A stretch of 7,903 nucleotides of DNA from Flavobacterium sp. UBA807 (GCA_002296885.1 DBIH01000190.1:1-7903); one strand, 5' to 3'; shown: positions 1 through 6,999, numbered from the stretch's first letter. A program made the numbers and translations. Notes: a model not told the origin generated them from the letters alone.

Positions 1-542
1 TTTACCGAGAAAACATCGATCATATCGAAGGTGTTTTGTTTATCAAAGATTTGATTCCGCATATTCATAAAAAAGAATTCGATTGGAATAAATTAATGCG
101 TGAACCATTTTTTGTCCCTGAAAATAAAAAACTGGATGATCTGCTTAAAGATTTTCAACGATTAAAAAGCCATTTAGCCATTGTGGTTGATGAATATGGT
201 GGGACTTCCGGATTGGTTTCTTTAGAAGATGTAATTGAAGAAATTGTTGGCGATATTTCGGATGAATTTGATGATGAGAATATTAATTTCTCTCAGATTG
301 ATGACAAGAATTTCCTTTTTGAAGGCAAGATAAACTTAAAGGATTTCTACAGGATTGTTGATGTAGATGAAGATACTTTTGAAAATAGTAAAGGCGAAGC
401 AGAAACCTTAGCCGGATTTATACTGGAAATTTTAGGTAATTTCCCGAGAAAAGGACAGAAAATCCATTTTTCAAACATACATTTCACCATTGAGGTCGTC
501 GATAAAAAAAGGATTAAACAACTAAAAGTAACACTTGAATAA
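1..542 (+). CDS. gldE: Gliding motility-associated protein GldE, C-terminal part (CBS / CorC-HlyC family)
   Basis: The reading frame is open from base 3 to the TAA at 540-542, giving 179 residues; the 5' part lies outside the window. Visible residues 1-20 are the end of a first CBS domain. Residues 30-90 form a second CBS domain with the family's conserved VDEYGGTSGLVSLEDVIEEI-type stretch (about 62-81). Residues 95-176 are a CorC_HlyC (transporter-associated) domain containing the typical GEAETLAGFILE segment. The missing N-terminus should hold the DUF21 membrane domain. The architecture alone would only say hemolysin/CorC-like membrane protein; the GldE name rests on gldD following after 3 bases, the known ssb-gldE-gldD order in Flavobacterium. 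GldE is an inner-membrane protein needed for gliding in F. johnsoniae, with unclear biochemistry. A TTG at 36-38 is internal, not a start. Confidence 0.88.
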   Translation, partial: YRENIDHIEGVLFIKDLIPHIHKKEFDWNKLMREPFFVPENKKLDDLLKDFQRLKSHLAIVVDEYGGTSGLVSLEDVIEEIVGDISDEFDDENINFSQIDDKNFLFEGKINLKDFYRIVDVDEDTFENSKGEAETLAGFILEILGNFPRKGQKIHFSNIHFTIEVVDKKRIKQLKVTLE

Positions 543-545
543 TAG

Positions 546-1121
546 ATGATGATTAAAAAAACAATAGGTCTTTTTGCAATATTATTGCTTTTAGTTTTAT
601 CCAATAGTTGTAAAGATGATGCTGTGCCAAAACCAGCAAGCCAACTGCGATTGGATTATCCGGTCGCACACTATGCTAAATTCAGCAATCATTGCCCTTT
701 CGAATTTGAAATGAATGAAGATGCGGTTATTAAAGAAGATAAAAATTGTGGCTTTTCAATCAAATACCCAAAAATGAAAGCAACAATTTATCTAACCTAC
801 AAAACTGTTGACGGCAATCTTGATAATTTGCTGAAAGATGCGCAAAAGCTGACGTATGAGCACGTAATAAAAGCCGATGAGATTTTGGAACAACCTTATG
901 TAAACAAGGATAAAAAGGTTTATGGAATGTTTTATCGCGTTGATGGGAATGCAGCAACAAATTCACTTTTTTATGTCACGGACAGTGTCAAACATTTTGT
1001 TACCGGTTCGATTTATTTTTATGCTAAACCGAATTTCGATTCAATCATGCCGGCAGCAAGTTATGTAAAGAATGACATGCAACGGATTATAGAAACCATA
1101 AGATGGACACGCGACCGTTAG
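546..1121 (+). CDS. gldD: Gliding motility lipoprotein GldD
   Basis: This 191-residue protein matches the size and layout of GldD, an essential lipoprotein of the Bacteroidetes gliding apparatus. Residues 1-21 are a lipoprotein signal peptide (Met, Lys-Lys, a Leu-rich core, then S-N-S) before the lipidated Cys22. The mature end begins CKDD, which fits the K-(D/E)2 export signal described for surface lipoproteins in Capnocytophaga; surface exposure here is an inference. Family features include the early YPVAHYAKF and CPFEFE segments and a C-terminal region with IRWTRDR. The start lies 3 bases after the gldE stop, so the two genes are probably translationally coupled. A second ATG directly follows the first (549), so the start could be one codon later. 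The gene ends at the terminator at 1144-1175. Confidence 0.93.
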   Translation: MMIKKTIGLFAILLLLVLSNSCKDDAVPKPASQLRLDYPVAHYAKFSNHCPFEFEMNEDAVIKEDKNCGFSIKYPKMKATIYLTYKTVDGNLDNLLKDAQKLTYEHVIKADEILEQPYVNKDKKVYGMFYRVDGNAATNSLFYVTDSVKHFVTGSIYFYAKPNFDSIMPAASYVKNDMQRIIETIRWTRDR

Positions 1122-1143
1122 TGTGAACTGAGCGAAGCTAAAT

Positions 1144-1175
1144 AAAAAAAGGAACTCAATCGAGTTCCTTTTTTG
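1144..1175. terminator. Bidirectional intrinsic terminator between gldD and the HMA lipoprotein
   Basis: The 7-bp GC-containing stem GGAACTC (1151-1157) pairs with GAGTTCC (1162-1168) around a 4-base AATC loop. It is flanked by seven A on the left and six T on the right, so it can terminate both the plus-strand gldE-gldD operon and the minus-strand gene that ends at 1193. Confidence 0.88.
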
Positions 1176-1192
1176 TTATGATGAATTAAGAA

Positions 1193-1576
1193 TTACACTT
1201 TCCCTTTTGTTTTCATCTGCGAAACTTTATAAGTCTCCCCGTCACCAGTCGTTTCAACGGCTTTGGTTAGTTTTTCCGGAGTTAAAACAGCCGCATCAAA
1301 TTCGACGGTTGCCTGTTTTTTGTCAAAATCAACAGTTGCTTTCTGAACACCATCCATTTCAGATAGTTTTTTCTGTATTGTCCCGGCGCAGCCTATTGCA
1401 CAAGTCATACCGTCAATTCTAAAACTGGCAGTTTCAGGTTTTAATGCAACTGCGGTTTCTTTTTTCACCGTTTTAGCTTCAGAATTATCAATAGCAGGTT
1501 TCGCTCCGGCATCTTTACAACCTGAGAACACAGTAATTGTTGTAGCAAATGCTACTATGTAGTTAACGATTTTCAT
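1193..1576 (-). CDS. Heavy-metal-associated (HMA) domain lipoprotein with a CxxxC metal motif
   Basis: The 127-residue protein has a lipoprotein signal peptide with lipobox F-S-G-C (Cys20), a low-complexity linker (about 21-48) rich in Ala, Lys and Glu, and one HMA ferredoxin-like domain (about 50-120). The domain shows the usual GMTC start, the GVQKATVDFDKKQATVEFD strand pair and the LTPEKLTKAVETTG helix. It is expected to bind Cu(I) or a similar soft metal in the periplasm. The metal loop is GMTCAIGCAG (Cys59 and Cys63), so three residues separate the cysteines instead of the two of classical CxxC chaperones. The ATG at 1576 gives the complete signal peptide. The gene is a single transcription unit, divergent from the EamA permease and convergent with gldD. 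No metal-efflux gene is adjacent, so the metal cannot be inferred from context. Confidence 0.85.
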   Translation of the reverse strand: MKIVNYIVAFATTITVFSGCKDAGAKPAIDNSEAKTVKKETAVALKPETASFRIDGMTCAIGCAGTIQKKLSEMDGVQKATVDFDKKQATVEFDAAVLTPEKLTKAVETTGDGETYKVSQMKTKGKV

Positions 1577-1614
1577 AATGAGTAGTTTTAGGTATAAGCA
1601 TCAATTTTGTTCGA

Positions 1615-1660
1615 CAAAAATAATCAAAAATAAAAGTGGTTATTCTTAAAATAATTACAA
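1615..1660 (-). promoter_or_regulatory. Possible promoter of the HMA lipoprotein gene
   Basis: On the minus strand, two copies of TATTTTTG (at 1625-1632 and 1615-1622) match the Bacteroidetes -7 element TAnnTTTG. The only nearby TTG that could serve as a -33 element (1658-1660) is 25 bases from the upstream copy, longer than the usual 17-23. The call is therefore tentative. Confidence 0.35.
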
Positions 1661-1685
1661 AATTTGAGGCAATTAAAAGACAATT

Positions 1686-2552
1686 ATGAAATCACAAACA
1701 CTAAAATGGATTATTTTGGTCGCTCTTGCTCTGATTTGGGGGAGTTCTTTTATACTGATAAAAAAAGGGTTGATTGGATTAAATCCGTTTCAATTGGGCT
1801 CGCTTCGGATTGTTTTTTGTGCTACTTTTCTTTTAATTATTGGTTTTAGGAAATTGTCCACCATTCATCTGCATCAATGGAAATACATTGCACTGACTTC
1901 GTTGTTTGGGACTTTTATACCGGCGTACCTTTTTGCCATTGCTGAAATGAGAGTCAGCAGTTCTATTTGCTCAATATTGAATTCATTGACGCCTTTAAAT
2001 ACATTGATTTTAGGCTCGATTGTTTTTGGACTCAATTTTAAACGGTCACAAATCATGGGTGTTCTGATTGGATTGATAGGCACGGCGGTTTTAATTTTTA
2101 GTGGAAACGACCAGGGCGGAACTGAGAATTATTATTATGCCTTTTTGGTCTTGATTGCAACGATTTGTTATGCTACGAATGTGAATCTTATAAAGAAATA
2201 TTTATCTGATGTTAAGCCATTGGCCATAACGACCGGAAACTTTTTAGTGATGCTCGTACCGGCAATTGTGATTTTATGTTTTACGGATTTTAGCAGCAAA
2301 ATGAATTTGCCTGTTACTCAACACGCGATGCTTTTTGTCATGATTTTGGGAATTGTGGGAACTGGTGTTGCCAATGTGATTTTTTATAAACTAATACAAA
2401 TTTCATCACCTGTCTTTGCTTCGTCAGTTACCTATTTAATTCCGATTGTAGCCTGTCTTTGGGGGCTTCTGGATAATGAAATACTAACGCCATTGCAGTT
2501 TTTGGGAGCGTTTATTATTTTAATAGGGGTTTATCTGGCGAATAAAAAATAA
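1686..2552 (+). CDS. EamA/DMT-superfamily permease
   Basis: The 288-residue hydrophobic protein has about ten predicted membrane helices arranged as two EamA repeats (about 8-140 and 150-286). The first helix ends in the WGSSFILIKKGL motif typical of the family, and each half ends in a Gly-rich helix (GVLIGLIGTAVLI and FLGAFIILIGVYLA). The final NKK is cytoplasmic in the usual topology. Family members export amino acids, purines or other small metabolites across the inner membrane, but the substrate cannot be read from the sequence. The ATG at 1686 gives a normal family N-terminus; upstream sequence is A-rich without a Shine-Dalgarno site. No perfect TAnnTTTG promoter is visible ahead of it. 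It stands alone between a divergent and a convergent neighbour, so context does not suggest a pathway. Confidence 0.9.
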   Translation: MKSQTLKWIILVALALIWGSSFILIKKGLIGLNPFQLGSLRIVFCATFLLIIGFRKLSTIHLHQWKYIALTSLFGTFIPAYLFAIAEMRVSSSICSILNSLTPLNTLILGSIVFGLNFKRSQIMGVLIGLIGTAVLIFSGNDQGGTENYYYAFLVLIATICYATNVNLIKKYLSDVKPLAITTGNFLVMLVPAIVILCFTDFSSKMNLPVTQHAMLFVMILGIVGTGVANVIFYKLIQISSPVFASSVTYLIPIVACLWGLLDNEILTPLQFLGAFIILIGVYLANKK

Positions 2553-2582
2553 AAAAGCCCCAATTTCAAATCGGGACTTTTT
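2551..2582. terminator. Bidirectional intrinsic terminator between the EamA permease and the M16 operon
   Basis: A run of A (2551-2556) precedes GCCCC-AATTT and is mirrored by AAAT-C-GGGAC and five T (2578-2582). The stem pairs G2557-C2577, C2559-2561 with G2573-2575, and the inner A/T bases, with two mismatches (2558/2576 and 2562/2572). It overlaps the permease stop codon and lies just past the stop of the minus-strand peptidase gene, so it can serve both strands. Confidence 0.8.
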
Positions 2583-2605
2583 GTGTATAAATATTTCAGA
2601 TTTAA

Positions 2606-4660
2606 TTATAGGAAATCGGCATCAGAAACTCCTTCGTTTACTTTTACATCAGACATTTTGATGTCTAATTCGAAGCCAACATTCATTACAGTATTGAAAG
2701 GGAATTTAACGCCTTTAACATCTCTGTAATCTTTGAAGTTAGTAACTCTTGTTTGTTTTTGACCACCTTTTTCTTCCGTTGTAGATTCGGCTGTTTTCAA
2801 ACCTGATTTCACGTCAAAATAGTAAGTGGTATCGCCATCAACTACTGCATAAGCGTCAGAACCGTCAATAGGTTCGATTCCTGTAGCAGTAACTCCGGCT
2901 TTTGTAGCTAATAAGGTTTCGTTGAACAAAACTGCATTTTCCTTCATTTTTTTCAAATCGTCACCTTCTAAAGCTTTTTTCTGACCTTGCTGCATCATGT
3001 AACCCGTGTTGCCGTTTACAACCTGTTTCATTATTGAACCCATTCCTGCCATAGAAAGCTCAACAGCCAATCTTCCTTTTGAATCATTTTTTGCACTGTA
3101 TGACAATGGCATTGGAGCCTGAGGAATTGTTGTTGAACCGGTATAAGCAACAGATTTTACCGATTTTATAGCTTTATCCCCACCAATTGCTTTTACATAA
3201 TTGTCGATGATTGTTTTAACAGTAACTCCTGCCGGAATTGGTTTCTTCATGGCTGGTTTTTCGGTAGGATTACCAAATTTATCGAAGTAGAACATTGGGA
3301 TTTTTAGTTTTTCCAATCCGGCAATTACTTCAGAGCCTTTTCCGGTAACTACTATACGTAAGTTATCCGCAAGGAAATATTTGTTAGCTACTCTCATAAT
3401 ATCATCTGCAGTAACGGCGTTGATATTTTTGATATAGTTTTCATAAAAATCGGCAGGCAAACCTTCTGTTTCTGTTCTTAAAGCAAATCGGGCAACAGTT
3501 TCCGGTTTTTCAACACTCATAACAAATTTCCCAATATATCCTGCTTTTACGCTGTTCAACATTTCATCAGTAACTTTTTCGGTTCTGATTCTGTTTAATT
3601 CTTTTAAAGCTTCAACTACTGAACTATCGGTAACGGCATTTCTTACCTGCGCATTTGCTTTGAATTTACTGTAAACATACTTATCAAAACCAACACTTGA
3701 ACGGGCACCGTAAGTCCAGCCGTGTTTTTCTCTCAAATTCATGTTCAGGTAACTGTTGAAATCTCCACCATAAACCTGATTCGCTAAGATAACAGGGAAA
3801 TAATCAGCATCTGACATTTTTAAGTTTACTGTATTAATCAAAGAGATTTCAGACTGAACTGCATTTGGCATATCCACAAAATTGATTTGTGTATACTGAA
3901 CGTTGCTCGGATTAGAATATGTTTCTCTTGGAGCTGTAGCTTTTGTCCATGAGCCAAATAGTTTTTCAACCATTTTTTTCACATCTTTAGTTTTCACATC
4001 TCCAACAATAACTAAATAAGCATGCTCCGGAACGAAATACGTATTGTAGTTTGTTTTTACGTCAGCCAAAGAAACATTGTTTATGGTTTGTTCGGTTAAA
4101 TATTCTCCTGATGGATTGTTTTTACCGTAAGCCAAAACATTTTCAACTCTTCCGGCAACTACCTGAACATTTTTTTCCTGAGTTTTTAAGCCTTCGATTA
4201 ATTTGTCTTTTTCTTTGTCGAATTCCTCCTGGGTGAAGTTTGGCATCAATGCACCTTCAGCCATTAACTCAAGGATTCTTCCTGAATACTTTGATAATCC
4301 GTTTGCGAAAGCTCCTGAAGAAGAGAAATTGATATCTGCCCCCATAAAATCGATTTCCTCGTTATAGGCATCTTTAGAAGTTTTGGTCGAACCATTTCCA
4401 AGTAAACTGCTTGTCAGTTCATCAACTCCTTTTTTATCACCTTCGGCAAAAGGAGCATTGTCAATGCTTAAGCTAAAAGATACTCGAGGAAGTTTATGAT
4501 TTTCGACAACTAAAACTTTTAATCCGTTTGGCAACGAAAAAGTTTCAGGTTTTTTGATATTAATCGTTGGTGACGGACCAGGTTTCGGTTGTTTTCTGTC
4601 TTGTGCTTGCATAATAACTGTTAAAAACAAGCTTGATAATAGTATAATTGATTTTTTCAT
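2606..4660 (-). CDS. M16 family peptidase-like protein lacking the zinc motif, with a C-terminal LolA-like extension
   Basis: The 684-residue protein starts with a type I signal peptide (about 1-19, cleavage near MQA-Q), so it is periplasmic or exported. Residues 38-455 form two M16 domains. At the position of the zinc motif HxxEH the sequence reads G-V-D-E-L-T-S-S-L-L (78-87): both His and the Glu are replaced, so it should not bind catalytic zinc. The second M16 domain keeps LREKHGWTYG (309-318), including the Arg310/Tyr317 pair that positions substrate in M16B non-catalytic subunits. Residues 480-684 are an added domain beginning TIIDNYVKAIGGDKAIKSV, with a beta-rich pattern and a TYYFDVKSGLK...FKDYRDVKGVKFPF segment, resembling LolA-type lipoprotein-binding folds. 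It follows the active M16 gene by 15 bases and is probably the partner subunit in a heterodimer. The ATG at 4660 gives the intact signal peptide. Confidence 0.9.
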   Translation of the reverse strand: MKKSIILLSSLFLTVIMQAQDRKQPKPGPSPTINIKKPETFSLPNGLKVLVVENHKLPRVSFSLSIDNAPFAEGDKKGVDELTSSLLGNGSTKTSKDAYNEEIDFMGADINFSSSGAFANGLSKYSGRILELMAEGALMPNFTQEEFDKEKDKLIEGLKTQEKNVQVVAGRVENVLAYGKNNPSGEYLTEQTINNVSLADVKTNYNTYFVPEHAYLVIVGDVKTKDVKKMVEKLFGSWTKATAPRETYSNPSNVQYTQINFVDMPNAVQSEISLINTVNLKMSDADYFPVILANQVYGGDFNSYLNMNLREKHGWTYGARSSVGFDKYVYSKFKANAQVRNAVTDSSVVEALKELNRIRTEKVTDEMLNSVKAGYIGKFVMSVEKPETVARFALRTETEGLPADFYENYIKNINAVTADDIMRVANKYFLADNLRIVVTGKGSEVIAGLEKLKIPMFYFDKFGNPTEKPAMKKPIPAGVTVKTIIDNYVKAIGGDKAIKSVKSVAYTGSTTIPQAPMPLSYSAKNDSKGRLAVELSMAGMGSIMKQVVNGNTGYMMQQGQKKALEGDDLKKMKENAVLFNETLLATKAGVTATGIEPIDGSDAYAVVDGDTTYYFDVKSGLKTAESTTEEKGGQKQTRVTNFKDYRDVKGVKFPFNTVMNVGFELDIKMSDVKVNEGVSDADFL

Positions 4661-4675
4661 TTTTCTCTTTGTTTA

Positions 4676-6004
4676 TTATTTAGCTTCAGCTTTGTCTTTT
4701 GCAGGAACATAATCCAAAATCAAACGCTGGTTTGGATTTAGATATTTTTTTGCAGCAGCTCTAATTTCCTCACGGGTAATAGAGCGATAAATATCAATGT
4801 TTGTGTTGATTAAATTAACATCACCATACAACAAATAGTAAGTTGCTAAATTTTCGGCTACACCTTCAATTCCTGAATTTTCATCAACATAATTGCTTTC
4901 GTTGATGTTCTGTAGTTTTTGGAAATCTTTTTCAGAAATCAAATCGGTTTGCAGTTTTACGATTTCCTCGTCAACTTCCTTGATGATGTCATTTGAAGTG
5001 AAATCACCTTGTGGCATTCCGTAAATGATATACTGTCCGTAATCTTCCTGAGCATAATTGAAAGCTCCGATTTGCAGAGCCATTTTCTTATCGTCAACAA
5101 TTTTTTTGTAAAGTTTAGAACTTTTTCCGTTGCTTAAATAAGTAGAAATCATATCCAAAACTCTTGCGTCACGCGTTTTCATAGAAGGAATTCGGTATGC
5201 CGCAACAACCATTGGTTTTTGGATGTTTGGATCTTCGTAAGTTGCGTGGATTGTTTCTGTAATCGGCGCTTCTGTAAATGTTTGCTTGTGCAATTCAACA
5301 CCTCTTGGGATTGGCCCGAAATATTTCTCAACCCAAGCCTTAGTCTGAGGGATGTCAATCTGACCTGCTACTACTAATACTGCATTATTAGGAGAATAGA
5401 ATTTTTTGTTGAATGCCTGGAACTCCTCAAGCTTCGCAGCATCTAAATGTGCCATCGAACCGATAGTTGCCCAACGGTAAGGATGCACTTTAAACATATT
5501 CTTCTTTACCTCGGCAATCAATTGTCCGTAAGGCTGATTGTCAACACGAAGTCTTTTTTCTTCTTTTACTACTTCGTTTTGTGTATCAACACCAATTTGG
5601 TTGATTACAGGATGCATCAGTCTTTCTGATTCCATCCACAAACCCAATTCGGTATTGTTTGAAGGGAAAACTTCAAAATAATACGTTCTGTCTTCTGATG
5701 TGTTGGCGTTGTTGGTTCCTCCGTTAGAAGTTACTGTTTTCATGTATTCACCACGTTTGATATTTTCTGTTCCTTCGAACAATAAATGTTCAAAAAAGTG
5801 AGCAAATCCTGTTCTGTCCGGACTTTCGTCTTTAGAACCTACGTGATACATTACAGAGGTAATTACAACTGGTGCAGATTGATCATTGTGTAAAATTACG
5901 TGAAGACCATTTGGCAAATCGTACTCCTCAAAAGCTACCTTTTGGGCATGAGCTATTCCTCCAAGCATAAGCATTGAACTTAAAGCGATTAATGATTTTT
6001 TCAT
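4676..6004 (-). CDS. Periplasmic M16 zinc peptidase, catalytic subunit (insulinase family)
   Basis: The 442-residue protein carries a type I signal peptide (residues 1-20, cleavage AHA-Q). The N-terminal M16 domain holds the inverted zinc motif H69-F-F-E-H73 inside GFAHFFEHLLFEGT, followed about 76 residues later by NEVVKEEKR, where Glu148 or Glu149 is the expected third zinc ligand. Glu72 would be the catalytic base. The second domain (about 250-435) has the inactive-half pattern with SNGKSSKLYKKIVDDKK. The length fits a single-chain M16B subunit of about 45-50 kDa, which in this family works as a homo- or heterodimer that encloses and cuts peptides. It is the first gene of a two-gene operon with the zinc-free M16 protein, an arrangement like known heterodimeric M16B pairs. 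Physiological substrates are unknown. A good promoter lies at 6068-6096. Confidence 0.93.
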   Translation of the reverse strand: MKKSLIALSSMLMLGGIAHAQKVAFEEYDLPNGLHVILHNDQSAPVVITSVMYHVGSKDESPDRTGFAHFFEHLLFEGTENIKRGEYMKTVTSNGGTNNANTSEDRTYYFEVFPSNNTELGLWMESERLMHPVINQIGVDTQNEVVKEEKRLRVDNQPYGQLIAEVKKNMFKVHPYRWATIGSMAHLDAAKLEEFQAFNKKFYSPNNAVLVVAGQIDIPQTKAWVEKYFGPIPRGVELHKQTFTEAPITETIHATYEDPNIQKPMVVAAYRIPSMKTRDARVLDMISTYLSNGKSSKLYKKIVDDKKMALQIGAFNYAQEDYGQYIIYGMPQGDFTSNDIIKEVDEEIVKLQTDLISEKDFQKLQNINESNYVDENSGIEGVAENLATYYLLYGDVNLINTNIDIYRSITREEIRAAAKKYLNPNQRLILDYVPAKDKAEAK

Positions 6005-6034
6005 AAAAAATTGAAATTTTTTTCGTTGATTTCG

Positions 6035-6048
6035 TAGTTAGATAACTA
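6035..6048. repeat. Small inverted repeat in the M16 operon leader
   Basis: TAGTTA (6035-6040) and TAACTA (6043-6048) form a perfect 6-bp dyad around a 2-base centre. It lies in the predicted untranslated leader between the M16 promoter and the ATG at 6004. It may be a regulator binding site or may be chance in AT-rich DNA. Confidence 0.3.
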
Positions 6049-6067
6049 ACGTTAAATTTTGTTACAC

Positions 6068-6096
6068 CAAAAGTAATTTATTTTCTTTAAAATCAA
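6068..6096 (-). promoter_or_regulatory. Promoter of the M16 peptidase operon
   Basis: Read on the minus strand, TTG (6094-6096) is followed after 18 bases by TACTTTTG (6068-6075), an exact match to the Bacteroidetes consensus TTG-N17-23-TAnnTTTG. Transcription should start near 6060, leaving a leader of about 55 bases before the ATG at 6004. Confidence 0.7.
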
Positions 6097-6168
6097 TTAA
6101 AATCTAAAGTTTTCTGAAAGGCTTTGTAACACTTTGATTCACAACTTTAAACTTTTTTTCATATAGTG

Positions 6169-6198
6169 TTGTGTGAATGAGAAATAGTCGTATATTTG
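6169..6198 (+). promoter_or_regulatory. Promoter of the rplU-rpmA operon
   Basis: TTG (6169-6171) is followed after exactly 19 bases by TATATTTG (6191-6198), a perfect match to the flavobacterial -33/-7 consensus. The predicted start near 6204 leaves a leader of only about 25-30 bases before the rplU ATG, too short for a structured autoregulatory leader. Confidence 0.8.
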
Positions 6199-6230
6199 CG
6201 CACTTAAAAAATTAACTAAACATTTTTGTT

Positions 6231-6713
6231 ATGTACGCAATCGTAGAGATAGCAGGGCAACAATTCAAAGTAAGCAAAGACTTAAAGGTTTATGTTCACC
6301 GTTTGGCTAATGAAGAAGGTTCAAAAGTTTCTTTTGACAAAGTTCTTTTATTAGACGATAACGGAAACATTACTTTAGGCGCCCCAGCTATAGAAGGTGC
6401 TTCAGTAGAAGCTAAAGTGTTGTCACACTTAAAAGGAGACAAAGTAATCGTTTTCAAAAAGAAAAGAAGAAAAGGTTACAAAAAAAGAAATGGTCACAGA
6501 CAATATCTTACACAAATCGTGATTGAAGGTATTTCTGCAACAGGAGGAAAGAAAGCAGCCAAAGCTGAAGTAGCTCCAAAAGCAGAGAAAACTGTAGCGC
6601 CAGTAGAAGCAGAGGCTCCAAAAAAAGCAAAAGCTCCTAAGGTAGAAAAGGCAGAGGATGCAGCTCCGAAAAAAGCAGCTCCAAAAGCTAAAAAAGAAGA
6701 TACTCAAGAATAA
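6231..6713 (+). CDS. rplU: 50S ribosomal protein L21 with a long basic C-terminal tail
   Basis: Residues 1-103 are a complete L21: it opens MYAIVEIAGQQFKV, has the LGAPAIEGASVEAKVL segment, and carries the rRNA-binding signature KKKRRKGYKKRNGHRQ (about 76-91). L21 binds 23S rRNA in the large subunit. Residues 104-160 are an extra tail of about 57 residues made almost only of Lys, Ala, Pro, Glu and Val with recurring APK and KAE units, and it should be disordered. Standard bacterial L21 ends at about 103 residues, so this is an extended form. The sequence ahead of the start is A/T-rich with no Shine-Dalgarno site. rpmA follows after 25 bases, the near-universal rplU-rpmA order. Confidence 0.97.
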   Translation: MYAIVEIAGQQFKVSKDLKVYVHRLANEEGSKVSFDKVLLLDDNGNITLGAPAIEGASVEAKVLSHLKGDKVIVFKKKRRKGYKKRNGHRQYLTQIVIEGISATGGKKAAKAEVAPKAEKTVAPVEAEAPKKAKAPKVEKAEDAAPKKAAPKAKKEDTQE

Positions 6714-6738
6714 TAACAATATTTAAAACTTATACGTC

Positions 6739-6999
6739 ATGGCTCACAAGAAAGGTGTCGGTAGTTCTAAGAATGGTAGAGAATCAGAATCGAAACGTTT
6801 AGGCGTTAAGATTTTTGGTGGTCAGGCTGCAATTGCAGGAAACATCATTGTTAGACAAAGAGGTTCTAAACATAATGCTGGTGACAACGTTTACATGGGT
6901 AAAGATCATACTTTACATGCAAAAGTTGACGGAATTGTAAAATTCCAGAAAAAAGGAGAAAACAAATCTTTTGTTTCTATCCTTCCATTCGAAGCATAA
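6739..6999 (+). CDS. rpmA: 50S ribosomal protein L27
   Basis: The 86-residue protein is full length for L27. It begins [20 protein letters not shown], the flexible N-terminal arm that reaches toward the peptidyl-transferase centre, and continues with the family core LGVKIFGGQ and [28 protein letters not shown]. There is no cleavable N-terminal extension of the type known in Firmicutes, so the arm begins directly after the initiator Met. It is the second gene of the operon with rplU and is followed by a strong hairpin terminator at 7021-7047. Confidence 0.98.
   Translation: MAHKKGVGSSKNGRESESKRLGVKIFGGQAAIAGNIIVRQRGSKHNAGDNVYMGKDHTLHAKVDGIVKFQKKGENKSFVSILPFEA

Noticed and set aside
36..38. 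TTG as start of a short gldE-like protein
   Set aside because: The frame stays open to the window edge and the residues before it continue the CBS domain, so this is an internal Leu codon of a gene cut by the window.
347..604. Minus-strand open frame opposite gldE and gldD
   Set aside because: It overlaps two well-supported genes, has no family features, and its hydrophobic pattern is the complement of the gldE and gldD codons.
1122..1140. GTGAACTGAGCGAAG-like stretch after gldD, reminiscent of dispersed repeats seen in other genomes
   Set aside because: Only about 15 bases match and no second copy is in the window; too short to call.
1664..1849. Plus-strand open frame starting ahead of the EamA gene
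   Set aside because: It is in another frame of the permease gene, and the EamA frame has clear family motifs.
2606..6004. Origin of the two M16 genes by recent tandem duplication
   Set aside because: Apart from the shared fold, the two proteins differ strongly in length, motifs and C-terminal domain, so any duplication is ancient.
6199..6230. Structured L21 leader or riboswitch ahead of rplU
   Set aside because: The predicted untranslated leader is only about 25-30 bases, AT-rich and without a stable hairpin.
6429..6719. Minus-strand open frame opposite the L21 tail, rich in Phe, Cys, Ser and Leu
   Set aside because: Its odd composition is explained by the complement of Lys/Ala-rich codons; it is a shadow of rplU.
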